Of a stretch of 64,000 nucleotides of DNA, positions 1 through 9,633 are shown piece by piece. Position 1 is the stretch's first letter. Each line of letters starts with the position of its first letter. The DNA is from Paenibacillus hexagrammi (GTDB lineage: Bacteria > Bacillota > Bacilli > Paenibacillales > NBRC-103111). Under the pieces are notes generated by a model. It did not search any database, had not been told where the DNA came from, and was given only the letters and a program-made list of their open reading frames with translations. The position numbers and the translations under genes are program-made. The stretch is taken from NCBI RefSeq assembly GCF_021513275.1, contig NZ_CP090978.1, positions 62,001 through 126,000 of the forward strand, given 5' to 3'.

Positions 1-2
1 TT

Positions 3-3000
3 AACCTTAGCGATCTTAAAGAAACATTTGAGGGTTTTTCAGCAAGATATAAAGAACTTATTAGTGAAACAACAACTGCAAAAGGTGAAATGAATTTTAC
101 TATTGTCACCAATCGGCCAATTAATCAAAACCTTAAAGACAGCATAGAGAAATTATCTGCAGATGAGCAAATTAATTCACAGTATAGAAATACGCTTTCA
201 AAGTATACACAGCTATTTGATGAAGATTTAAAAAAGTTTTGTGCTTGTATAAAATTCGCAGACGGCGAAGGAGACTATAATGCACAGAAGTATAGGCTTC
301 ATGTAGAAATATCTCAGTTGGTTGCCGGAAGTATCGATAACCCTGAAATAGAAAGCATTACTGGACTAGTTCGCGACAAGGCTTTACCTGATTCCAATGG
401 TGTAATTGTTCGTGAAGAAATACTTGAGAAATTTAAAGTTACGTCTGAACGTGATCTCTTTCCTGCTCCACCTGAGTTTGAAAAACTGGAGACTCTTGTG
501 CATAGAGAGCAGCATAATGACTTGTTGAAAACCATTTTAGAATTAGCAGCTCCGTTGATCATACATGCTCCTGGAGGAGTAGGAAAAACGGTTTTTGCTC
601 GCCAAATAGCCAAATCATTACCTGTTGGATCTTTCGGCGTTGTATATGATTGCTTTGGTGGTGGACGTTATCGTAATCGGAGCGAAGTGAGGCATCACCA
701 TCGCCAAGCATTTGTTCAGATTGTTAATGAATTGGCTGTACAAGGCCTTTGCGATCCACTAATAGTGAATTCCGGCGCATCTGAAACAGATATATTAAGA
801 AAGTTCCTCGACAGAATTGAAACAGCAGTTATTGCTATGAAGAAATCAAATAGCAATGCAGTCCTAGTGATTCTAATAGATGCAGCCGATAATGCTGAAA
901 TGGCCGCGGCGGAGTTCAATGATAATTGCTTTGCTCATGAACTTCTCCGTGAACGTATAATCGAAGGTGCTAAAATAGTTGCCCTTTGTAGAACCGAGCG
1001 TATACATTTACTCCAGCCGCCTAGTAACATCAAACAACTTGAGTTGAAGCCATTTTCGGAGAAAGAGTCTTTTGATTATTTAAGGTCTTATTATCCGCAA
1101 GCGTCTAAAGAGGACGGATTAGAATTTTATAGGCTTACTAGTGGCAATCCACGTGTACAGTCAAATGTTTTAAGTTTAAATGGTAGTACGATTGCTGAAG
1201 TATTCTCCAGGCTTGGTAGTATTGGAACCACTGTCGATGAACAAATAGAAGGACAATTAATGTCAGCAATTGATTCAATAAGAGATAAACTTCATGATGA
1301 TTACAGAAAACAAATCGACTCTATCTGTGTAGGCCTTGCTACATTACCTCCCTTTATTCCATTAAAGATACTATCTAGGGCAGCTGATGTTGAGGAGTCT
1401 GCTATAAGAAGTTTTGTTGCAGATATAGGACGTCCCTTATGGCTTTCTGACTCCTCAGTTCAGTTTAGAGATGAGCCTACGGAAACTTGGTTTAGGGAAA
1501 CTTATGCAGCATCGAAGGAACAAATAGAGTTTTTTATTGAACAAATCAAACCATTAGCTAACGAGTATTCATATGTCGCTTCTGCTATGCCTGCTCTGTT
1601 ATTACAAGCAGGGAAGAACACCGATCTTGTTGAATTAGCTTTATCCGATAATTATCTCCCCGATAATCCCATTGATGAGCGAAATGTTCGAGTATTTCGT
1701 CTTCAATTTGCATTTAAGGCTTCGTTGAAGCAAAAAAGCTTTGTTGAGGCAATAAAATTAGCTTTACGAGCTGGTGAAGAAGTAGCTGGTGATAAACGAC
1801 AGTTCGAACTTCTTGCAAGAAATATTGATCTGATTGCGCCTTTACAAGATGAACAACGTGTACAGGAGTTTGCTTTTCGTCGTTTGTTTAGTGGTTCTTG
1901 GAGAGGATCAGAGAATGTTTACTCAGCAGCATTGTTATCAACAGTCAAGAATTTTAGAGGGGAAGCCAGAAGCTTTCTTAGGGCTGCTGAGAACTGGTTA
2001 AGTCTATACTTCCAGGATAGAGATAAGAAAAAAGAAGAAGATATTCCATTTCATCATGAACAACTAAAAAATGAAGAAATTATGGAACTTGTATACACAC
2101 ATCTTAATTTATATGGGATAGAGAAGGCCTTCAAATTCCTTATTAGTTGGCACCCGGAGAAAGTAATCTATCATATTTCTAGGCAGCTGTTTAAACGGCT
2201 TATGGACCTAGGGGAATTATCTGCTGCAACACAGTTTGCAAAACTAGGTAAACGTAATCAGTATTTAATAATTGCTTTCGCACATGAATCCTTAGATATC
2301 GGGTATATTCCTAATTCGGATGTTCTCTGCACTTGCCTTGATTTACTAACTGCAAAGCGAGCGAGAATTTCAAAAATACAAGACACCTTTCAAGACACTA
2401 CACTTCAATCTCTTATCTGTTTTCTTGAATCTTGCGCAGCAAACAAGTTACCGAAGGAGAAAATCATCAGGGTTCTAAATCATTATTTCCCTCAAAATGC
2501 TTTACGGTCTATTACAAGCGATTACGATAATAAAGATCGTGCAATTTTTATGCGTGCCCAGGCATTAAAAAAAGTATTACTTTCAGATCTCGAATTCGAT
2601 ATTAACGAATTGCTTCCAAAGGATTTACAACAGAATACAAAATATAAGGATGAACAAGAGGTAAGAGAAATAAAAGAGGTAATTGGCGGTTTGTTACCTT
2701 GGTATATGCTGCGGATACGATGTTTAGCAGGGGATATTCTTGATTTTGATAATGAAGTAGCGGAAGTGAATAAGAAGTCAGGATCAGCAACAGCGAGTCG
2801 ATATAGAGACTATGATAGTGTACCAACGGAAATAGCTAGAATATGTTGTGACATTTTGATGTTTCACAAATTTTCCGGACATATGTCAGTCAAGACCTTT
2901 TATGAAAATTATATAAAAAGTAACAGGATGTTTCTTCCTGATCATCTGAAATTAGTTCGTTCTGCTTTCCGATTAAGCCACTTAGCTGAACAGAAGCGCG

Positions 3001-6000
3001 ATTTTGAACAAAATGCTTATGACGTAATCCGTTCTGCTACAGACATTGGCCCAGAGGATAGGGCAAATTGTTACATTGATCTTGCACGAGCATTGATTAA
3101 TGTAAATCGTGATGATGCCGCAGAATACTTCAATTTTGCCATCGAAGCCGTTTCGAAATTTGGGGATGAGATCGTCGAGAGATGGGAAGCAGTTTTTTCC
3201 TTAGCTAACCAAAGAAAAGTAGATGAATTTGCACCTTACGATTTAGCTTACAGATATATACGTTGTGCAGAGCTTATCGGAGAAAATGTTGCTCGCGAAA
3301 AGTATTGGGACAGGGACGAGGCTGTTAGGACTTGTATTCGATTGTCCCCGGTAACTGGAATCGCTGCACTAAGCAGATGGCGGGACCGGGAAATTGGTCG
3401 ATTTAATCGTCAATTAATTGCTTTGTCCGAAGAAATTGTAAGAAGCGGCTACGTTGCACCATCGGTAGCATGGTCTCTATCTGCGTTTATGGCGGAGTTT
3501 GAATTAGCGGACTTTTCATTACTATGTATAGAGAAGGAAACCTCGGATGATCGTCGGAAGTATATTTTTGATTCAGTAATTAAGGAACTTAGGATAAATG
3601 GAGTTGGAGGGGAAGTTTGGAAAAGGGTTAGAGAAACGGCTAACAAGTATTCTTTACAAAGTAATCTATTGGATGAAGTTATTGCTTATAATGATGACAT
3701 TATTGTTAGAGAAGAGAATACTATTAACCAAGAAAGTACTTCCACGCTCCGTCTAGAGTCAGACGAAAAAACAATTGACTGGAACGAACTGCTGAATGAT
3801 TTGGACTTAGTATCATCTAATGGACTAAGACAAGCTATTCTGCGTTATGAAGAAATTCCTCAGAATCTACGATATAGAGGGCCCTTGTGGCGTGAAGTCT
3901 ACAATCGAATTTCCGACAATGAAGCGAAGAAGTTTTTGTATGAGCTTATACAAGTAGATGAAGCGGATATTTATGATATACAGGATGCGCTTTTGTTAAT
4001 GCCGGACGAATGGCATCGCAAAGTAAGTATTAAAACAGAGTGGCCGAAAATAATGCAATTCGTGGGCAAACGGTTTGCTTCAGCTTTACTCGAAAGGGGA
4101 ACAACCTCTTATTTCACTAGAAGATTACATTTAGGATCAGAAAATATACCTTATATTCAAAAAGGAATAATCGAAGGATTAGCAGGCAACGGAGATTTGG
4201 TTCACGCAACTACATTTTTTGGTTTTGTAACTGTAGCTTCCGAACATATCTCAACACAAGAAGCAACTGATTTACTTGACTTCGCATTATCGAGATTCGA
4301 ACTACATATTGATCCTGAGTACGCTGAAGGACCATGGTCTCAAATGTTGTTGCCGCCGGTTCACATGGAAAGTGCTTTTACAGGTTTTGTTTGGTCCGCT
4401 TTAGGTTCTCCAAGATCTTCAACACGCTGGTGTGCCGTTCACTGTGTTCGTAGACTCGCAGAAGCTCAATGCAGGGATGAGATTGATGCTTTGGTTGATT
4501 GGATGGAAAGGGATACTGTTGATGCATTTGGGGCTAATAAGTTTCCGTTCTACAACTTACATGCAAGATTATATTTATTAATTTCACTTGCTCGAGTATC
4601 AATTGATAATCCGCACATATTGCTGCATCGTAGTAATGTTTTCTATAAATATGCCGTACAATCTTCTCCTCATATGCTTATTCAAAAATATGCAGCTGAT
4701 ATTACACTCAATATCGAGAAGGCTCATCCAGAGACTTACTCGAAAGAAGTAGTTGACGAACTTCAAAAAGTGGGGAAAAGTCAATTTGATAAGGTTGAAT
4801 TAGATGACCGTTGGGAAACAAGAGATAGTTATTGGCATGCTAACGAGACGATTGATACTAGTTTGAATTTTCATCATGGCTACGATTTTGATAGCTACTG
4901 GTTTGAACCATTAGGGAGAGTATTCGGAATTTCCAGTGAGCAAGTGGAGGATCTTGCTACCGAAGTTGTTGTTAGTGAATGGAAAATGCAGCTTGATGGT
5001 GGATATAAAGATGATCCGCGCCACTCTTTGTGGAGATCGTCGAGAGAACAACAAGGAACATATCATAGCCATGGGAGTTACCCAAGAATAGATGATTATA
5101 ATTTTTATCTATCATATCATGCCATGCTTGTTGTAGCTTCAAGGCTGCTGGAGAAAATGCCTGTTGTCCATAGCTCAGATTGGTATGAAGATGAGTGGAT
5201 TGATTGGCTACACCGACACTTATTGACTCGCAGTGATGGTTATTGGCTATACGATCGTAGAGATCCTGTTCCTTTGTATAGAAGGGATTGGATTATTGAT
5301 ATGAGAAATCCAGATTGGCGTGAAGAGATATCAAATGATGATTTTCTTGAAGGTATATTGTCTGAAAGAAACGGAGAACTATGGCTAAACGTGGTCGGTT
5401 CTTGGGAGGATGGAGATAGTGAAAGATCGGAAAGTTTCAATATTGCAAGCTCTCTCGTATCATCGGCCACTGCTCAAGCTCTTTTGCACGCATTGAGTAC
5501 ATGCTCAAGCCCTCATGATTTTAAGTTGCCTGATTACGAAGAAAATGAAATGGAAATAGATGTAGATACTTTTAAACTTAAAGGTTGGGTATATCAAGAA
5601 GAAGCATCTAAGCGTCTGGATGAGTTCGATCCACATTCTACTAAAGTAGATTACCCGCCTTATAAAATAGGGAGCTCCATCGCTGAGAAAATGCAGATAT
5701 CCGCTGACTATGAGAAGAGGGAATGGACTTTGGCGGATGAGAGTAGAGCATCAATAATTTGTGAAATCTGGGCGCCTATTCATGATAGTCATGAAGATGA
5801 GGAAATGTGCCGCGGCAATAGACTATCAGCATCGCTCTCATTTCTAAAAAGACTTTGTTCTGAATTCCAAAGTGAGTTAATTATTGAAGTTCAAATTAGA
5901 AGAAGATTTAGACAGAAATCATACATGAGAGGAGTGGATCGGATGAGTATAAGCCACCGCTTAGCAAATTATTTATCTTCTCAGCCGATGGAAGACTCAG

Positions 6001-6695
6001 AGATACAGAAACGTACTATGAACTTAGGCAAAGCGTTAGTCAAAGAGCTTAATTTGGACCCTGGTGTTGATACCCTTGCTCGTTGGATGGCGAACTATAT
6101 TGCTGAGCAAATTGAAATTGCGGAACACAGTTCAGGTATTCAAAAACAAGAGGCGGAAGTACGTTGTTTTGAAACGATATTAAAATTATGGAATCACAGA
6201 TCAGCTTTACCTAGTGGCTCAAGGCCATTTGAGAATTATGAGCCAATACTTCGTACACTAGCACGACTTAATCCTGAAAACGACCGTCATTTCTTCTTTG
6301 ACAATACAAAGGAAACAATAGACAATGTCCCGGAGGAAGTTCAGAAGTGGCTGGATGTAGCAAATGGAATTGATGAAGCTGCACGTGTATGGCTCAAATA
6401 TGTATTTGAACAAGCTTCACTGGCCGCAACAGACGAAGACACAGTTGAGTGGTTGGAGAATTCATCAGCCGTACAGGAGGAAGATGGTCTTTCAGTAATT
6501 TTCCGCGACTTATATAATGATGCTTCTGAGATTTGGGACGACGTCGGGGAAATAAATCAAATAGCCCAAAGAAAAAATAATATAACTTCAAAAATTAAGA
6601 AGCTAGAGGCATTTGTTGAATTAAATCAATTGTTACTTTCAGAATACAATAAAGAGCTGGAAGAGTTGTCTATAAAGGACAATCAGCCAATATGA
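3..6695 (+). CDS. Giant STAND/NACHT-like P-loop NTPase, N-terminus outside window
   Basis: The reading frame is open to the left edge, and residues before the first in-window ATG (position 90) read as coding, so the true start is probably upstream. Counting from position 90, a Walker A motif (GGVGKT) lies near residue 162 and a Walker B-like LIDAADN near residue 263. A long mostly helical region of about 1,700 residues follows, without a catalytic signature I recognise. The motif around the P-loop (VYDCFGGGRYRNRSEVRHHH) and the size resemble bacterial STAND ATPases of antiviral (Avs-like) type, which join an N-terminal effector to an NTPase and a C-terminal sensor. Any effector domain would lie outside this window. 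The nuclease and CHAT genes downstream fit a defence role. The NTPase fold is well supported; the antiviral role is inference. Confidence 0.75.
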   Translation, partial: NLSDLKETFEGFSARYKELISETTTAKGEMNFTIVTNRPINQNLKDSIEKLSADEQINSQYRNTLSKYTQLFDEDLKKFCACIKFADGEGDYNAQKYRLHVEISQLVAGSIDNPEIESITGLVRDKALPDSNGVIVREEILEKFKVTSERDLFPAPPEFEKLETLVHREQHNDLLKTILELAAPLIIHAPGGVGKTVFARQIAKSLPVGSFGVVYDCFGGGRYRNRSEVRHHHRQAFVQIVNELAVQGLCDPLIVNSGASETDILRKFLDRIETAVIAMKKSNSNAVLVILIDAADNAEMAAAEFNDNCFAHELLRERIIEGAKIVALCRTERIHLLQPPSNIKQLELKPFSEKESFDYLRSYYPQASKEDGLEFYRLTSGNPRVQSNVLSLNGSTIAEVFSRLGSIGTTVDEQIEGQLMSAIDSIRDKLHDDYRKQIDSICVGLATLPPFIPLKILSRAADVEESAIRSFVADIGRPLWLSDSSVQFRDEPTETWFRETYAASKEQIEFFIEQIKPLANEYSYVASAMPALLLQAGKNTDLVELALSDNYLPDNPIDERNVRVFRLQFAFKASLKQKSFVEAIKLALRAGEEVAGDKRQFELLARNIDLIAPLQDEQRVQEFAFRRLFSGSWRGSENVYSAALLSTVKNFRGEARSFLRAAENWLSLYFQDRDKKKEEDIPFHHEQLKNEEIMELVYTHLNLYGIEKAFKFLISWHPEKVIYHISRQLFKRLMDLGELSAATQFAKLGKRNQYLIIAFAHESLDIGYIPNSDVLCTCLDLLTAKRARISKIQDTFQDTTLQSLICFLESCAANKLPKEKIIRVLNHYFPQNALRSITSDYDNKDRAIFMRAQALKKVLLSDLEFDINELLPKDLQQNTKYKDEQEVREIKEVIGGLLPWYMLRIRCLAGDILDFDNEVAEVNKKSGSATASRYRDYDSVPTEIARICCDILMFHKFSGHMSVKTFYENYIKSNRMFLPDHLKLVRSAFRLSHLAEQKRDFEQNAYDVIRSATDIGPEDRANCYIDLARALINVNRDDAAEYFNFAIEAVSKFGDEIVERWEAVFSLANQRKVDEFAPYDLAYRYIRCAELIGENVAREKYWDRDEAVRTCIRLSPVTGIAALSRWRDREIGRFNRQLIALSEEIVRSGYVAPSVAWSLSAFMAEFELADFSLLCIEKETSDDRRKYIFDSVIKELRINGVGGEVWKRVRETANKYSLQSNLLDEVIAYNDDIIVREENTINQESTSTLRLESDEKTIDWNELLNDLDLVSSNGLRQAILRYEEIPQNLRYRGPLWREVYNRISDNEAKKFLYELIQVDEADIYDIQDALLLMPDEWHRKVSIKTEWPKIMQFVGKRFASALLERGTTSYFTRRLHLGSENIPYIQKGIIEGLAGNGDLVHATTFFGFVTVASEHISTQEATDLLDFALSRFELHIDPEYAEGPWSQMLLPPVHMESAFTGFVWSALGSPRSSTRWCAVHCVRRLAEAQCRDEIDALVDWMERDTVDAFGANKFPFYNLHARLYLLISLARVSIDNPHILLHRSNVFYKYAVQSSPHMLIQKYAADITLNIEKAHPETYSKEVVDELQKVGKSQFDKVELDDRWETRDSYWHANETIDTSLNFHHGYDFDSYWFEPLGRVFGISSEQVEDLATEVVVSEWKMQLDGGYKDDPRHSLWRSSREQQGTYHSHGSYPRIDDYNFYLSYHAMLVVASRLLEKMPVVHSSDWYEDEWIDWLHRHLLTRSDGYWLYDRRDPVPLYRRDWIIDMRNPDWREEISNDDFLEGILSERNGELWLNVVGSWEDGDSERSESFNIASSLVSSATAQALLHALSTCSSPHDFKLPDYEENEMEIDVDTFKLKGWVYQEEASKRLDEFDPHSTKVDYPPYKIGSSIAEKMQISADYEKREWTLADESRASIICEIWAPIHDSHEDEEMCRGNRLSASLSFLKRLCSEFQSELIIEVQIRRRFRQKSYMRGVDRMSISHRLANYLSSQPMEDSEIQKRTMNLGKALVKELNLDPGVDTLARWMANYIAEQIEIAEHSSGIQKQEAEVRCFETILKLWNHRSALPSGSRPFENYEPILRTLARLNPENDRHFFFDNTKETIDNVPEEVQKWLDVANGIDEAARVWLKYVFEQASLAATDEDTVEWLENSSAVQEEDGLSVIFRDLYNDASEIWDDVGEINQIAQRKNNITSKIKKLEAFVELNQLLLSEYNKELEELSIKDNQPI

Positions 6696-6775
6696 AGAAG
6701 ACTCCTTCATCGCTGGGTAAGTAGAACTGAGAATGGAATGTCATTTGATATGCCTACGGTTTGAATCGAAAGTAA

Positions 6776-6840
6776 CCATATTAGGCGAGTTGCAATATGG
6801 CTAATAATTTTGGCATAACAGCAGTTCCGTATAAGGCAAT
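6776..6840 (+). promoter_or_regulatory. Hairpin plus shared motif upstream of the nuclease gene
   Basis: An inverted repeat (CCATATT at 6776-6782, AATATGG at 6794-6800) is followed by TTTGGCATAACAG at 6809-6821 and, a few bases on, ATAAGG. The same 13-mer, preceded by a similar hairpin and followed by ATAAGG, recurs at 9559-9571 before the CHAT gene. It lies 94 bases before the start codon. It could be an operator, leader RNA or promoter-linked element; which one cannot be told from sequence. Confidence 0.5.
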
Positions 6841-6915
6841 AAACTTAGAATTCAGATTCGGAAAATAGTATTAATTATCAGAACTGTTCTAGGCTCTATT
6901 TAATGGAGGTAATCG

Positions 6916-9192
6916 ATGACTATAGACTACGATATTCTAAAAAAATCATTAGCTGATGGGGATGCTACAACGGCAGCAGGTATCATTTATGAGGTATATC
7001 TCCAACATAGCCATAATGTGATGAAACCGATACTGTTAAGTGATTGTCTACCCGAGCCACTCCAAAGAGATTTTGATAAAAAAAATAAAGCGCTTAAGAC
7101 ATTCATTTCCGCATGTGGACTTGTGCGACAAAAGATAGATCAAAACGGTAGAGATAATATAGACTTCTCGATTCAGCATATGAGCACTATAAAAACCATT
7201 TTAGAAATTTATAAACACAATAAGAGTAATACAACAGAACTGGAGGATACGGAACTATTCATAATTCCTATTCCAACAATTATTCATATGCTATGTGTTT
7301 TTTTAGAAAATCAACAAAGACTTGCACTAATTGAGCATGAAGCGAGTATAAAAGGCTCTAAGCATATTGATCTTTTTTCACGAAATGTCGCTGACATTGG
7401 TAGCAATAATGGGAAAATATCAATGGAGTCTAATCTTGAAGCAGGTATCGAAATGTTTAATACACTTTGTTCCTATTTATTTTATAAAGGAAAAAAGGTT
7501 CTAGACAAAGATTTAGAAGTTGCTAATGATGTGTCCCCATATGATATTCCAAACATAGAAAAAATGAGCTTACTTGCTCTACATCGAGGAATGCTGAACC
7601 ACCTGTGGGAGTTGGTGAAATATAGAGAGTGGGAATACTCCATGCAGCGTAATACGGAAGATGAAGAGTATATGTATTACGAACCGATGGACGAAGAATA
7701 TGTAAAACTTGAATCAGCGGCAATGATCAGGTACACATATAAGGATCAACTGGATATTGTAAAAAAAGAAGTTCTCTATAATAGCCTGATACATGACCTG
7801 ATTCCTTTGGAAAGTGATCTTGCACAATCCATTGATCTCAACGATCCCCAATCTTTATTTCGTTTGGAAACTGCAAAGTTAATGAAATTGGTTCAACTTT
7901 ATCAGAAGATAAACAATGGCGCTGTTAAATCTTTAGAGTTTATTGATGGTGACTTTTGGTCTCAAAAAACTATGGGAATAAATAAAAATATAAGTTTTGA
8001 TAATTACTTTTTGTTTATTTCCTATCTACAAGCGCTTGGGTCCGTATATAGTGAAAAATCTCACGAGAAGTTTGATGATTATAACCGCGGGGGTTATAGA
8101 CATCTCGCCCCGAGAATAGAAAAAGAATTAGTTGTTTCGAACTTCAGGGAGATATTTGGTGTAGAGCATGAAGTCGCAAATGAATTACTCAATATGCTAA
8201 CTTTTCAGCCTAAGGCAAATAAAGATGATTTTTCAGATGTATTTTCGCAACCATTAGTTTACATGGGGAAAAAGGAAATAATCCTTGTTCCTGCTCTAAT
8301 CAAACAGTTGAACATACCTCGAATGATTGAACAACAATTCGGTATTTGGAATATAGATGATGCCTATAAAGGAAAAAAATTTGAACGCTATATTAATATG
8401 GCGCTTTCATTTAATTCGAGTTTGAACGTAAATGTTGGTGGGTTGAAAATAGATGATGCTTTCGATGGAAGATCGGCAGAATTTGATTTCATTGCGACTT
8501 TTGGAGAAGAGATCCTGCTAATCGAGATGAAATGTCTCCGCAGGCCCTATTCACCTAAAGAAATCTTTCAAAGAGAGCATGAAGTTAATTACGGTGTTGA
8601 GCAGGTAAATAGGCGAGCATTAGTTTTACAAAAGGATTGGAATAAAATTAGAGAAGTCGCTACGATCGATTTACCAGTTCATCCTCCTGACCCAACTAAG
8701 ATTATTAAGGTCGTCTGTTTGAATATCTTTAATTTTACGGCGAAAGAGAAGGACGATGTAATTATTACAGATGTCTCTTCGCTTACTAAATACTTTGTAA
8801 ACCCTCTTGTGGAACAATTTGAGGTTGGTGAAACAAGAAAAAAAGTAGGTGAGTACTCCTTATGGGAAAAGGAATACCCAACTCCATTGGAATTCAAAGA
8901 ATTCCTCCAAAAACCTCATACCATTGCAGATATATATGATAGTTTAGAACCTGTTTCCAGATCATTAATGTTAATTGATAGTACAAATCAACCACTTGGG
9001 TTTCTTGATTTTTCTCTCACCAGTAACCCGACAGATCTTGCGAACAAAAGGTTTAAATCTCTGAAACAAAAATTAGCCATAAAAGAGAATACTGCAAGGA
9101 TAAGGTCAAATAAAGATAATCGAAAAAAGAAATTAAAGCAGCAAAGACAATCTAGAAAAATAAACAAAAAAAATAACCTTGCTCTAGGGTGA
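6916..9192 (+). CDS. Protein with C-terminal PD-(D/E)XK nuclease-like domain
   Basis: This is a 758-residue soluble protein. Residues about 1-450 are helical and unrecognised. Residues about 490-580 carry a restriction-endonuclease-like core: FERY, then EFDFIA (Asp near 524), then LIEMK (Glu537-x-Lys539), then a Gln in GVEQVNR. This is the E...D...ExK...Q arrangement of PD-(D/E)XK nucleases. The C-terminal 30 residues are strongly basic and may bind nucleic acid. A GGAGG at 6903-6907 sets the start. It lies 220 bases after the giant NTPase gene on the same strand and is probably a partner of it. Nuclease activity is inferred from motif order; the substrate is unknown. Confidence 0.7.
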   Translation: MTIDYDILKKSLADGDATTAAGIIYEVYLQHSHNVMKPILLSDCLPEPLQRDFDKKNKALKTFISACGLVRQKIDQNGRDNIDFSIQHMSTIKTILEIYKHNKSNTTELEDTELFIIPIPTIIHMLCVFLENQQRLALIEHEASIKGSKHIDLFSRNVADIGSNNGKISMESNLEAGIEMFNTLCSYLFYKGKKVLDKDLEVANDVSPYDIPNIEKMSLLALHRGMLNHLWELVKYREWEYSMQRNTEDEEYMYYEPMDEEYVKLESAAMIRYTYKDQLDIVKKEVLYNSLIHDLIPLESDLAQSIDLNDPQSLFRLETAKLMKLVQLYQKINNGAVKSLEFIDGDFWSQKTMGINKNISFDNYFLFISYLQALGSVYSEKSHEKFDDYNRGGYRHLAPRIEKELVVSNFREIFGVEHEVANELLNMLTFQPKANKDDFSDVFSQPLVYMGKKEIILVPALIKQLNIPRMIEQQFGIWNIDDAYKGKKFERYINMALSFNSSLNVNVGGLKIDDAFDGRSAEFDFIATFGEEILLIEMKCLRRPYSPKEIFQREHEVNYGVEQVNRRALVLQKDWNKIREVATIDLPVHPPDPTKIIKVVCLNIFNFTAKEKDDVIITDVSSLTKYFVNPLVEQFEVGETRKKVGEYSLWEKEYPTPLEFKEFLQKPHTIADIYDSLEPVSRSLMLIDSTNQPLGFLDFSLTSNPTDLANKRFKSLKQKLAIKENTARIRSNKDNRKKKLKQQRQSRKINKKNNLALG

Positions 9193-9256
9193 CTACTTCA
9201 AAAGCTACTTTCTTTAGGACATAAAATGAAGGAATTATATAGTTGTTGAATCTTTA

Positions 9257-9433
9257 AAGTACCGGAAGATCCTCGTGTTTCGCATGCCAGACGAGATACG
9301 AATCCGACAATTTACTCGCCACTTGAGCAAAGAGGGGAAGCGTGTGTTGACCAGTCTCGGTTTGAATGAATCGATTTATCTCGGCTAATTGAATCAACTC
9401 TGTTCCAGCGGTGGTTTTACCCTTGAACCATCA
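9257..9433 (-). pseudogene. Short coding remnant between nuclease and CHAT genes
   Basis: On the minus strand this stretch reads as about 57 protein-like codons ending in KHEDLPVL and a TAA stop. Two stops lie just upstream in frame, and there is no start or ribosome binding site. It looks like the C-terminal piece of a decayed gene whose family I do not recognise. The rest of the 441-base gap (9193-9633) holds a run of eight C and eight A residues near 9460-9471 and the shared regulatory motif near 9559. Confidence 0.3.
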
Positions 9434-9533
9434 CTACATCCGTTAACGACTTGTTGCCCCCCCAAAAAAAACGTTCGCTACCACGTGCCGGAGGTGCGGA
9501 ATGGGAGTGAGAAGTATTGGCGTATAAGTATCC

Positions 9534-9585
9534 CCAAATACATAATGTGTATTGGAAATTTGGCATAACAGTAGGTTATAAGGAT
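9534..9585 (+). promoter_or_regulatory. Second copy of hairpin plus shared motif, upstream of the CHAT gene
   Basis: CCAAATACA (9534-9542) pairs with TGTATTGG (9548-9555) apart from one bulge. Three bases later comes TTTGGCATAACAG (9559-9571), then ATAAGG. The 13-mer is identical to the copy at 6809-6821. The hairpin arms differ in sequence while the structure is kept, which suggests a functional hairpin. It lies 62 bases before the CHAT-gene ATG. Confidence 0.5.
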
Positions 9586-9633
9586 TTGACGAAGAACTAA
9601 GGAAAACCAAAATATTATTATGGAGCGAGTTGC

